DNA of 7,325 nucleotides, taken from assembly GCA_019313505.1 (NCBI GenBank), contig JAFDBA010000119.1, positions 1-7,325 of the forward strand, written 5' to 3'. Both the position numbers and the translations under genes were made by a program. Origin of the DNA: Deltaproteobacteria bacterium (GTDB lineage: Bacteria > Desulfobacterota > Desulfobacteria > Desulfobacterales > UBA11574). Position 1 is the stretch's first letter. Each line of letters opens with the position of its first letter. Positions 1 through 5,215 of this stretch are shown here, piece by piece. The notes under the pieces were generated by a model. It saw nothing but the letters and a program-made list of their open reading frames with translations, was not told where the DNA came from and did not search any database.

Positions 1-300
1 AAGCATAAGTATTTGATTTTCAACCGTTTCAGCCACAAGATAACCGGCCTCGTTAAATCCTTTCAAATTTCCCCATCGTAAACCTAATTGCGTTTTTTCC
101 AACGTTGAAAGATCGCTGATAATTTCACTTAACCCAATATCTCTTATAGGTTTCCCATTTTTGAAGAAAGAAAAAATGATCTCTTCCTTGGTGTAGTTTG
201 AAGGAAGTGCACTTTCTGCGTAAATAGCTCCTATTATATGTTGCCCATCATTTGCCACCCAAACCTCCTCGAAGCATGCTTCTGTCGACCACATCGGCAT
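1..300 (-). CDS. Downstream intact part of the cassette 2 gene, possible internal start (partial)
   Basis: After the duplication-induced break, the second frame has an ATG at 300 with a strong ribosome binding site: AAGGAG at 313-308, seven bases away. An automated caller would probably start here, giving 100 residues to the window edge beginning MPMWSTEACFEEVW. The reading contains GQHIIGAIYAES, EEIIFSFFKNGKPIRDIG and LGLRWGNLKGFNE. It has no signal peptide, so a product from this start would stay in the cytoplasm, unlike the restored full-length form. Because the upstream frame rejoins it perfectly once one 17-bp copy is removed, this is most likely the C-terminal part of the larger gene. 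Independent translation of this portion remains possible. Its function is unknown. Confidence 0.5.
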   Translation of the reverse strand, partial: MPMWSTEACFEEVWVANDGQHIIGAIYAESALPSNYTKEEIIFSFFKNGKPIRDIGLSEIISDLSTLEKTQLGLRWGNLKGFNEAGYLVAETVENQILML

Positions 301-307
301 TTTTTCT

Positions 308-313
308 CTCCTT
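308..313 (-). promoter_or_regulatory. Internal ribosome binding site, AAGGAG
   Basis: AAGGAG lies seven bases before the in-frame ATG at 300 on the minus strand. It is a better match than the site in front of the signal-peptide start at 551. It could allow translation of the distal half of the split gene despite the frameshift. Confidence 0.45.
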
Positions 314-443
314 CCTACGTTTCCATGCCAGTTTACTTTGAAAACAAATATGTTTTTGTCATCTGGGCAGACGATTGCCGTGAATTTGTGATTTTTAGAG
401 TGGAAGGTTTTCAATGGAAGTTTGCTTACTGGCACTTCAAAAG

Positions 444-477
444 CGGGTTCAACAAGTGTCCGGGTTCAACAAGTGTC
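444..477. repeat. Exact 17-bp tandem duplication inside a coding region
   Basis: Two perfect back-to-back copies of CGGGTTCAACAAGTGTC occupy 444-460 and 461-477. The flanking bases do not extend the match. Seventeen is not a multiple of three, so the second copy shifts the minus-strand reading frame and creates an early stop. Deleting either copy restores a single open frame. Confidence 0.97.
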
Positions 478-583
478 GGTTGGGCAAAGGCTAAAAGTGT
501 TTGACCGATTATAAGAAAGCTTAATCCAATATTTCTGAGTTTTAGCTTCATACTCTTAGCTTCCTCTATTTTTTCTCAAGTAT

Positions 584-712
584 CCTTAACGCAGAGGTAA
601 CCCGCCGGGCGTCTTACCCGAAGAACTACTAATTTATAACAAATTTCAATACCATGCATACTTACATAAAGCTGCGACGTAAGTCCGGTCGGTGTTTACT
701 GATTTGTTCTAC
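584..712 (-). other. attC: attC recombination site of cassette 1
   Basis: Read on the minus strand, the site opens with an outer element GTAGAAC (712-706), a five-base spacer and an inner element around AGTAAACACCGACCGG. It closes with an inner element GGTTACCTC and the core GCGTTAAGG, ending at 584. The two arms form an imperfect inverted repeat sharing GTAA, CCG, CCGG and CTTAC blocks, with unpaired bases between, as expected of attC sites that fold on one strand. The right end closely resembles known attC ends (TTA-CTC followed by GCGTTA). The core GTTAAGG fits GTTRRRY at six of seven positions. The length of 129 bp is at the long end of the known range, with an A+T-rich centre. The predicted crossover lies between G590 and T589. 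Confidence 0.75.
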
Positions 713-1071
713 CTGTCGATTTTTTCATAGTCCTTCAATTAGCTTGTAATACTCCTTGAGAATACGAATGGATTCCATCGTGGTTTGGAACAATATCCAA
801 CTGAGAACAAGGATTCCTATTGTGAGTCCGATCTTCCATGCCAGCGTCGTTTGTTGCCGCCACCAAATCAGGGGTAACGCCAGAGGCCCCACACAAAAGA
901 CTGCGATGATAATAAAGGATTTTCGGAAATACCATTGAATCTTTTCCTTTGCAAAGCGTGGGTGGTTGGAGACATCCAGAAACTCACCGCAGTGTTTACA
1001 CTTTATAGCGTCATCTTGAATTTCTTCAGCGCAGAAGGGACACTTTTTCATTATTATCTCTCTTGGTAGAA
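590..1071 (-). mobile_element. First gene cassette, complete (482 bp)
   Basis: The cassette starts at T1071, just after the conserved G1072 of GTTCTACC, and ends at G590 of its attC core. It holds one gene with a 20-base leader and no promoter of its own that I can see, which is typical of cassettes expressed from a promoter in attI or intI. The boundary call is strong because GTTCTACC at 1072-1065 is the perfect 8-base reverse complement of GGTAGAAC at 713-706 in the attC. This is the relation expected when the two ends were joined in the circular cassette. Confidence 0.8.
725..1051 (-). CDS. Zinc-ribbon protein with two transmembrane helices (cassette gene)
   Basis: This 108-residue protein opens with a zinc ribbon: C4 and C7 in KKCPFC, then C18 and C21 in KCKHCG, the usual CxxC...CxxCG arrangement for one zinc ion. 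A short basic linker follows (about 30-44), then two hydrophobic segments at about 45-64 (FIIIAVFCVGPLALPLIWW) and 71-90. A charged C-terminal tail rich in K, E and Y completes it. The likely topology has both ends in the cytoplasm. Small zinc-ribbon membrane proteins are common in delta-proteobacteria, but their roles are mostly unknown, and no enzyme motif is visible. It is the only gene of integron cassette 1. The start ATG lies 20 bases from the cassette edge with AGAGAG upstream. Expression probably depends on a promoter in the attI/intI region. Confidence 0.85.
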   Translation of the reverse strand: MKKCPFCAEEIQDDAIKCKHCGEFLDVSNHPRFAKEKIQWYFRKSFIIIAVFCVGPLALPLIWWRQQTTLAWKIGLTIGILVLSWILFQTTMESIRILKEYYKLIEGL

Positions 1072-1137
1072 CAATTTAATTGACCAGAAAAAATTCTGTA
1101 ATTTGTAATATAAGATGATATTGCAGAAAAATTTCTG
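1065..1137. other. attI: attI region with cassette insertion point
   Basis: The first cassette joins here at GTTCTACC (1072-1065 on the minus strand), so the crossover is between G1072 and T1071. Everything to the right, up to intI, is ancestral integron sequence and very A+T-rich. The right boundary given here is approximate: it takes in two palindromic CAGAA-N4-TTCTG elements that could be accessory integrase-binding sites. The attI identity follows from position and the junction match. attI sequences vary too much between integrons to recognise by sequence alone. Confidence 0.6.
1085..1099. promoter_or_regulatory. Palindromic box 1 (CAGAA-N4-TTCTG)
   Basis: CAGAAAAAATTCTGT is a near-palindrome that matches box 2 (1124-1138) at 14 of 15 positions. 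The two lie 39 bases apart, in attI between the cassette junction and the integrase promoter. Either an integrase accessory site or an operator is possible. Confidence 0.45.
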
Positions 1138-1155
1138 TGTTGACACGTTCTGCAA
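1121..1155. repeat. Inverted repeat TTGCAGAA / TTCTGCAA flanking the -35 element
   Basis: Perfect 8-base arms at 1121-1128 and 1148-1155 with a 19-base spacer enclose the TTGACA hexamer. The left arm overlaps palindromic box 2. This could be an operator or an integrase-binding arrangement. Confidence 0.5.
1124..1138. promoter_or_regulatory. Palindromic box 2 (CAGAA-N4-TTCTG) next to the -35 element
   Basis: CAGAAAAATTTCTGT ends two bases before the TTGACA of the predicted integrase promoter, so a bound protein could repress or activate it. It does not fit the CTG-N10-CAG LexA box that controls many proteobacterial integrases, so I do not name the regulator. Confidence 0.45.
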
Positions 1156-1169
1156 TAACAATATATAGA
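1140..1169 (+). promoter_or_regulatory. Predicted promoter of the integrase gene
   Basis: A perfect -35 hexamer TTGACA at 1140-1145 is followed by an AT-rich -10 region. The -10 is either TATATA at 1162-1167 (16-base spacer) or TATAGA at 1164-1169 (18-base spacer). It reads toward intI and lies about 40 bases from the start codon, the expected place for PintI. Confidence 0.55.
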
Positions 1170-1210
1170 TTAACAACAGAATACACAAGTAGAAAATTTA
1201 TGGAAATATT

Positions 1211-2215
1211 ATGAGGAAATCAATGCAGTATGTCAAGGACAATAAAGAACAAAAGCCTGAGAAATTATTAGATCTTGCAAGGGAAATATTGAGGCGCAAG
1301 CATTACAGCATCCGAACGGAAGAGACCTATGTTGGATGGATTAAACGATATATATATTTTCATAACAAACGACATCCCAAAGATATGGGTGTTCCCGAGA
1401 TAGAGGAGTTTCTTACCCATCTGGCAGTGGATAGAAATGTTTCTCCATCTACTCAGAATCAAGCCTTTAATGCCCTCTTATTTCTTTATAGAAATGTTTT
1501 AAATGTTTCATTAGAAGGGGAGAAAATTAATGCGGTCCGGGCACGAAAAAAACGGAATCTTCCGGTGGTAATGACCAAAGATGAAGTTAAAAAAGTAATT
1601 ATGGCCATGTCCGGAGTAACTCAATTGATGTTGAAATTAATTTACGGAAGTGGATTGAGATTGATGGAGTGTATCCGACTTCGCGTGCATGATGTCGACT
1701 TTGAAATGAATGAAATTACCGTGCGAGACGGTAAAGGATTTAAAGATCGAATTACCATGCTTCCTGAACCGGTTAAACCTGTGCTTTCCGAACATTTATC
1801 CCATGTTAAGATAATTCATGAAAACGATTTGTCTGAAGGATATGGACATGTGTATCTGCCGTATGCATCGGCCCGTAAATATCCCAATGCCGATAAGGAG
1901 TGGGGTTGGCAATATGTGTTTCCGGCAAAAAGCTTATCAGAAGACCCACGATCCGGCAAAATTCGGCGACATCATATCCATGAGACTGCTCTGCAAAAAG
2001 CGGTCAAGCAGGGCGTAAAACGGACAGATATCGTTAAAAAGGTATCTCCACACGTCTTCCGCCACAGTTTTGCTACACACCTTTTGATGGAAGGGACAAA
2101 TATCCGGGTTATTCAGAAACTACTGGGCCATAAAGATGTTTCAACAACAATGATTTACACTCATGTTCTAAGGGAGCAAGGTATCAGGACGGCTAAGAGT
2201 CCTTTAGATTTTTAA
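1211..2215 (+). CDS. intI: Integron integrase (tyrosine recombinase)
   Basis: This 334-residue site-specific recombinase inserts and excises gene cassettes by attI x attC and attC x attC recombination. An N-terminal SAM-like DNA-binding domain (about 15-105: HYSIRTEETYVGWIKRYI, SPSTQNQAFNALLFLYR) precedes the catalytic domain. The catalytic set is complete: R150 in GSGLRLME, K175 in DGKGFKDR, H281 and R284 in HVFRHSFATH, H307 in LLGHKD and the nucleophile Y316 in STTMIYTHVL. The segment at about 212-258 (VYLPYASARKYP, WGWQYVFPA, DPRSGKIRRHH) is the extra region that separates IntI from XerC/XerD and phage integrases. The ending SPLDF is also typical. All catalytic positions are offset by exactly +4 from IntI1 numbering as I recall it, so the true start may be the ATG at 1223, which has GAGGAA just upstream. 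No frameshift or missing residue is seen, so it is probably active. Confidence 0.95.
   Translation: MRKSMQYVKDNKEQKPEKLLDLAREILRRKHYSIRTEETYVGWIKRYIYFHNKRHPKDMGVPEIEEFLTHLAVDRNVSPSTQNQAFNALLFLYRNVLNVSLEGEKINAVRARKKRNLPVVMTKDEVKKVIMAMSGVTQLMLKLIYGSGLRLMECIRLRVHDVDFEMNEITVRDGKGFKDRITMLPEPVKPVLSEHLSHVKIIHENDLSEGYGHVYLPYASARKYPNADKEWGWQYVFPAKSLSEDPRSGKIRRHHIHETALQKAVKQGVKRTDIVKKVSPHVFRHSFATHLLMEGTNIRVIQKLLGHKDVSTTMIYTHVLREQGIRTAKSPLDF
1213..1218 (+). promoter_or_regulatory. Shine-Dalgarno GAGGAA favouring an integrase start at 1223
   Basis: GAGGAA lies four bases before the in-frame ATG at 1223 and inside the first codons of the longer reading. The ATG at 1211 has only a weak GGAA upstream. Starting at 1223 gives a 330-residue IntI. 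Confidence 0.4.
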
Positions 2216-2283
2216 CTAAAACATCTAAATCGAATTTTTTGCGAATTCATATACATTGATACACTTAACTTTGTGAAAATCTA

Positions 2284-2688
2284 ATGAAAAAATTATACAA
2301 TCGATCCTATTTTTTTGATCATGGAATTCATTTTGAATGCCAGAGGTGCGGGACATGTTGTACCGGAGATCCGGGGATAATATATATTAAAAAAGAGGAA
2401 TTTGCGCGCATAGCCGAATACCTTTCTGTTCAGGTCCCCTTTTTCATTGAAAAATATCTCTATCCGATAAAATCAGGGTACAGTATCAGAGAACATGCAG
2501 ACGGACGGTGTTTTTTTTATGAAAACGGGTGCACAATCTATTCGGTTCGTCCAGACCAGTGCAAAACATTTCCTTTCTGGTTTGAGAATTTGCGTTCTCA
2601 AAAAAAATGGAATCGTATATCCAAGGAATGTCCGGGGATTGGTTGTGGCCCGCTTCATTCCAAAGAACAGATTCTAGAAATTATTTAA
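2284..2688 (+). CDS. YkgJ-family cysteine-cluster protein
   Basis: This 134-residue cytoplasmic protein has the cysteine signature of the YkgJ/CxxCxxCC family, which is thought to bind zinc or an iron-sulfur cluster. The signature is ECQRCGTCC at 18-26 (C19, C22, C25, C26), C76 in GRCFFY, C83 in NGCTIY, C93 in RPDQCKTFPFW and C116 in KECPGIG. The order F-C-x2-CG-x-CC, then C-x-F...GC-x-IY-x-x-RP-x-x-C-x-x-FPFW, is close to the family consensus, and the length is normal. The molecular role of the family is not established; no catalytic residues beyond the cysteines can be named. It lies 68 bases after intI on the same strand with no strong terminator between, so some read-through is possible. 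The Shine-Dalgarno match is poor. The last codons overlap or abut a flavodoxin-like gene remnant. Confidence 0.88.
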   Translation: MKKLYNRSYFFDHGIHFECQRCGTCCTGDPGIIYIKKEEFARIAEYLSVQVPFFIEKYLYPIKSGYSIREHADGRCFFYENGCTIYSVRPDQCKTFPFWFENLRSQKKWNRISKECPGIGCGPLHSKEQILEII

Positions 2689-2841
2689 TCGAACTGGTAC
2701 AACTTGCCGGCAAGAAAATACAAGTGGAACATGGGTTTTGGCATGGACAAGGGCGATGTGGAAAAAGACGAGGAAGGTCTTGGTGCCATGAAGGTTCTTG
2801 GGGAAAATATGGACTGGCTGTTAAAGAAAATTCACGGTTAA
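2683..2841 (+). pseudogene. C-terminal remnant of a probable flavodoxin-family / NADPH-dependent FMN reductase
   Basis: One frame from about 2683 reads YLIELVQLAGKKIQ. Another frame from 2725 reads WNMGFGMDKGDVEKDEEG and then continues LGAMKVLGENMDWLLKKIHG to a TAA at 2839-2841. Dropping the single G at 2724 joins them into one sequence. The join resembles the C-terminal end of flavodoxin-like NAD(P)H-dependent oxidoreductases: a G-x-G-x-x-KG-[DE]-V-x-x-D-x-EG-[LM] segment followed by a LG-x-x-L-x-x-LLKK helix. The flavin-binding N-terminal part is absent, and the ykgJ gene sits where it should be. The likely explanation is a decayed gene end left where the upstream sequence was replaced. From the ATG at 2731 a 36-residue peptide could be made, but it has no good ribosome site. 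Identification is from remembered family patterns. Confidence 0.5.
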
Positions 2842-2899
2842 TCCGTGGCCATTCCAACCAGGATTTGTCACCCATTCGAGCAATGCAGGGATCCAATGG

Positions 2900-2927
2900 T
2901 TGACACGCATTTTTAATTTCTTATATT
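2900..2927 (+). promoter_or_regulatory. Predicted sigma70-type promoter for the envelope gene cluster
   Basis: TTGACA at 2900-2905 and TATATT at 2922-2927 are separated by 16 bases, in an A+T-rich stretch about 80 bases before the start codon at 3007. It is the best promoter match in the right half and points into the four-gene cluster. The remaining intergenic sequence (2842-3006) shows only a weak five-base hairpin, CACGG/CCGTG at 2833-2847, without a T-run, and no other feature. Confidence 0.55.
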
Positions 2928-3006
2928 TAATCTGTGCAAATGTAAATTTTGCTTTAATTTCAGATATCTTTTTAATTTCTCAACAAACAGGATATCGACA
3001 TTTATT

Positions 3007-3888
3007 ATGAAGACTTTCAAATGGAGCAATGCTGTTCTTACCGGAATTTTATTGCTTGTGCTATGTGTAAGCTTATATGCCGCCACTCGACAAAGAATCG
3101 AATCTGCACTTGAATCGGCTCGCAAGGATTTACGTATCAGTATCGCCACCGAGGAACAAATCGCTTCAGAGCTGGCAAAACTTAAAAAATCCGGGGATGC
3201 ATCGTCGGATATCGTCGAAGATTATGAACTTTACTTGAGCCGGGTTCAGGCCATGGTTGCTGAAAATCGTAAGGTTGTTGCAAAAATGGAGGCACTTAAT
3301 GCCAGGTATGATATACAAAAAGCACCGGATGGCTCAGCACACACGGAGGATACCGAAACTATGGTGAACCCGGAAATCCCCGAGGAACAGGTAGTTGATG
3401 AAGTGGTCGCGCTGGATCGCCAACTGGATACCTCTTTGGCCGAATTTGACGAAATGCTCCTCAAGGAATTGGATTTAATCCGTGCAAAATCGTCGGAACG
3501 AATGCGGGATCTGGCCGAGGAAGCGGCGGCGGTGGCTGAACGCTTGCGTGACCAGGGCATTGAGATAAATACTGATTTTGAGAAAGAATCTACTCAGTCC
3601 GAGCAGGAATCAAGCGAAGCGCAGAAAAAGGCCGAAACAAAGAAAGACACCTCCGAAACCGGAAAAGAAAATAAATATGAAGAGGGCAAGGATGATACCA
3701 AATTTACCGACCGGGACAAATTCCGGAAAGGCGTTGAAGGTTCCGGGAATCATCCTAAAAATCGCTACGACCCCAAAGATGATGACATCGTGGCCAGACA
3801 GCTTCGCGAAGCGGCGGAAGGAGAAACCGATCCCGAACTCAGGAAAAAGCTCTGGAAAGAATATGAACAATATAAGCAAATAAAATAA
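3007..3888 (+). CDS. Exported or membrane-anchored coiled-coil protein of unknown function
   Basis: The 293-residue product opens with a signal peptide or uncleaved anchor: basic KTFK, hydrophobic AVLTGILLLVLCVSLYA at about 9-25, with a possible cleavage after LYA. The rest should lie in the periplasm. It is largely helical and charged, with probable coiled coils at about 28-62, 72-100 and 128-182 (many A, E, L and R). A hydrophilic, low-complexity K/E/T/S-rich linker follows at about 190-245. The C-terminal tail (258-293: DDDIVARQLREAAEGETDP, then LRKKLWKEYEQYK) is compact and looks like a conserved peptide module rather than random linker. I recall similar tails in other delta- and gamma-proteobacterial envelope proteins but cannot verify it. 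It is first in the cluster, behind a good promoter. The Shine-Dalgarno AGGAT lies rather far (13 bases) from the ATG. No enzymatic motif is seen. Confidence 0.85.
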   Translation: MKTFKWSNAVLTGILLLVLCVSLYAATRQRIESALESARKDLRISIATEEQIASELAKLKKSGDASSDIVEDYELYLSRVQAMVAENRKVVAKMEALNARYDIQKAPDGSAHTEDTETMVNPEIPEEQVVDEVVALDRQLDTSLAEFDEMLLKELDLIRAKSSERMRDLAEEAAAVAERLRDQGIEINTDFEKESTQSEQESSEAQKKAETKKDTSETGKENKYEEGKDDTKFTDRDKFRKGVEGSGNHPKNRYDPKDDDIVARQLREAAEGETDPELRKKLWKEYEQYKQIK

Positions 3889-3956
3889 GGATGGTATCCA
3901 TTATTCCACTGTTCCAAGGTACCCATTGGGACAAAGGTCATGACTAATGTGCTGAG

Positions 3957-5189
3957 ATGAAATTTAGTCTTTATCATAAATTGTTATTCATATGTTTAAT
4001 TTTAGTTTTATCCACCGGCTGTTCCACCTATTATGCTCAGAAAGTCGGCCCCACTCCCATAATCAAAGCCCAGGAAGAAATCATCGAAGATCAGTTGCTT
4101 GATGTGGGCATTCAAGTCTTTGAGTCCGACAAAATTACTGAAAAGCAAGCCGAAGATGAACATACCAGCCCGGAAGTCAGAAAAGCGGAAAACCATTTCA
4201 TACCGTATCATTTAAAAAATACCCTGCAGCAGAGCAGCTACTGGGGCGCTGTGCGTGTATTTCCCATTGAGACGGAAAGCATCGATGTTCTGGTTAAAGG
4301 TAAAATTCTTGAGTCAAACGGAGCAAATTTGGCACTTCAAATAGAGGTGGTCGATACCACTGGAAAAAGCTGGTTTGATAAAAAATATGAATCCCAAGCC
4401 ACGTCCGAATTTTATTCCGGCAATCTGATGGGAGAAAAAGATGCTTATCAGGATCTATACAATGTGATTAGCAATGACATGGCCACTTATCTCATGAAGT
4501 TGCCTCCTGACGAGATTAAGAAAATCCGTACCGTCTCAAAATTAAAATTTGCAGAGGATTTTGCCCCATCCGCCTACAATGGATATCTGGCAAAAGATAA
4601 AAAAAACATCATCACCGTCAATCGCCTGCCCGCCGATGAAGATTCCATCATGATCCGCCTGCTTAAAATACGGGAGCGGGAAAACATGTATGTGGATACC
4701 TTGAACAGGTACTATGAAGAATATTATTCTGAGATGTGGTCCCCCTATGAGAACTGGCGTAAGCTCAATTATGAAGAAATTAAGGCGATCAAAAAGATCA
4801 AGCGGGATGCCACCATACGCAAGCTGGCAGGTGCGTTGCTGGTGGCAGGTGCTGTTGCGCTGAGTGCAGGGAACTCCAAAAACACCGGAGCGCTTCAGGT
4901 AGGCATGATCATGGTCGGCGGTCAGGTGATCATCCAGGGGTTTAATATTACCAAGGAAGCTGAAATCCACTCAGCAGCAATCAAGGAGCTCAGTGAATCT
5001 TTTGGAAGCGAGATGCGTCCTGTTGTTATGGAATTCGAGGGTCAGCAGTATGAACTGACCGGATCGGCAGAGGAACAATTTAAACACTGGCGTGAATTGC
5101 TGCAACAGATATATCTCAAAGAAACCGGCTTTGATCCGGATGTTTCACCGGACACCGGGGAAGAGATAAAAACTGAAAATCCTGAATAA
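3957..5189 (+). CDS. Predicted outer-membrane lipoprotein of unknown function
   Basis: This 410-residue lipoprotein has a signal with a lipobox ending LSTGC, so C22 should be lipidated. Serine at +2 suggests sorting to the outer membrane. Residues 35-185 have alternating beta/alpha character (LLDVGIQVF, GAVRVFP, IDVLVKGKIL, LALQIEVVDTTG, KSWFDKKY). They recall the compact domain of CsgG-, PelC- and GNA1162-like periplasmic lipoproteins that sense or form secretion structures; this is a resemblance in pattern only. A helical, Y/E/K-rich region follows (about 235-285). Next is a glycine- and alanine-rich hydrophobic stretch (about 290-328: AGALLVAGAVALSAG, VGMIMVGGQVIIQG), which could insert in a membrane. 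An acidic tail with a helical WRELLQQIYLKETGFDP segment ends the protein. It follows the coiled-coil gene by 68 bases with no obvious terminator, and its Shine-Dalgarno is weak. Confidence 0.87.
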   Translation: MKFSLYHKLLFICLILVLSTGCSTYYAQKVGPTPIIKAQEEIIEDQLLDVGIQVFESDKITEKQAEDEHTSPEVRKAENHFIPYHLKNTLQQSSYWGAVRVFPIETESIDVLVKGKILESNGANLALQIEVVDTTGKSWFDKKYESQATSEFYSGNLMGEKDAYQDLYNVISNDMATYLMKLPPDEIKKIRTVSKLKFAEDFAPSAYNGYLAKDKKNIITVNRLPADEDSIMIRLLKIRERENMYVDTLNRYYEEYYSEMWSPYENWRKLNYEEIKAIKKIKRDATIRKLAGALLVAGAVALSAGNSKNTGALQVGMIMVGGQVIIQGFNITKEAEIHSAAIKELSESFGSEMRPVVMEFEGQQYELTGSAEEQFKHWRELLQQIYLKETGFDPDVSPDTGEEIKTENPE

Positions 5190-5215
5190 AATCAAGCATC
5201 AAAACAAGTTAAATA

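Larger units (their letters stand above)
1..551 (-). pseudogene. Secreted protein of unknown function, split by a 17-bp duplication (partial)
   Basis: From the ATG at 551 the first frame encodes a 41-residue product ending at a TAA at 428-426. It has a clear signal peptide of about 23 residues: basic KLKLR, a hydrophobic stretch through LLAFA, then Q. The stop follows directly on an exact 17-bp tandem duplication at 444-477. With one copy removed, the frame stays open from the signal peptide to the window edge, giving 178 residues so far. The mature part includes an AIVCPDDKNIFVFKV stretch, a WVANDGQHIIG segment, and a FSFFKNGKPIRDIGLSEI segment followed by LRWGN. The family is not firmly recognised. 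The pattern recalls secreted proteins of unknown function in environmental proteobacteria. A Shine-Dalgarno-like GAGGAA precedes the start. The break could be a real mutation, a reversible slippage state or an assembly error. Confidence 0.75.
1..589 (-). mobile_element. Second gene cassette (partial)
   Basis: The cassette begins at the T following the conserved G (position 590) of the GTTAAGG core that closes the attC of cassette 1. A leader of 38 bases (589 to 552) precedes the first ATG of a broken secreted-protein gene, and the cassette continues beyond the window. If the cassette is genuine, its own attC outside the window should begin with an outer element close to CCTTAAC, the complement of its start. 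Confidence 0.65.
1..2215. mobile_element. Integron: intI, attI and the proximal end of a cassette array
   Basis: This is a classically arranged integron platform. The integrase gene runs rightward, and the attI region and cassettes lie upstream of it with cassette genes reading leftward, away from intI. It is supported by an IntI-type recombinase with its family-specific insertion, an attC-like site between the first two minus-strand genes, and cassette junctions that match each other. The array runs off the left edge, so its length is unknown. There is no transposase or resistance gene in view, and ordinary chromosomal genes follow on the right. A sedentary chromosomal integron is therefore more likely than a mobile class 1-type element, but this is an inference. 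Confidence 0.85.

Noticed and set aside
238..504. Plus-strand open frame of 88 codons
   Set aside because: It lies opposite the minus-strand cassette gene, has no family-like features, and crosses the 17-bp duplication and the signal-peptide coding region. It is a shadow.
1..1071. CRISPR array or other regularly spaced repeats
   Set aside because: Only a single back-to-back duplication is present, with no spacer pattern.
1107..1135. Candidate cassette promoter (Pc) on the minus strand with -10 TATATT at 1112-1107
   Set aside because: The position is right for a promoter driving the cassettes, but no acceptable -35 hexamer is found at 16-18 bases, so it is not listed as a feature.
1134..1175. 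LexA box (CTG-N10-CAG) at the integrase promoter
   Set aside because: Several CTG and CAG triplets are present but none has the ten-base spacing. Control by a different type of LexA site cannot be excluded.
2833..2847. Terminator hairpin CACGG/CCGTG
   Set aside because: The stem is only five base pairs and there is no following T-run.
2607..2903. Plus-strand open frame of 98 codons overlapping the end of ykgJ
   Set aside because: Most of it is out of frame with both the ykgJ reading and the flavodoxin-like reading. Only its short YLIELVQLAGKKIQ stretch is used, as part of the remnant.
3889..3956. Possible intergenic repeat (TTCCA-containing motif and an imperfect CCAA...TTGG palindrome)
   Set aside because: The arms are too short (four bases) to be convincing, and no second copy exists in the window.
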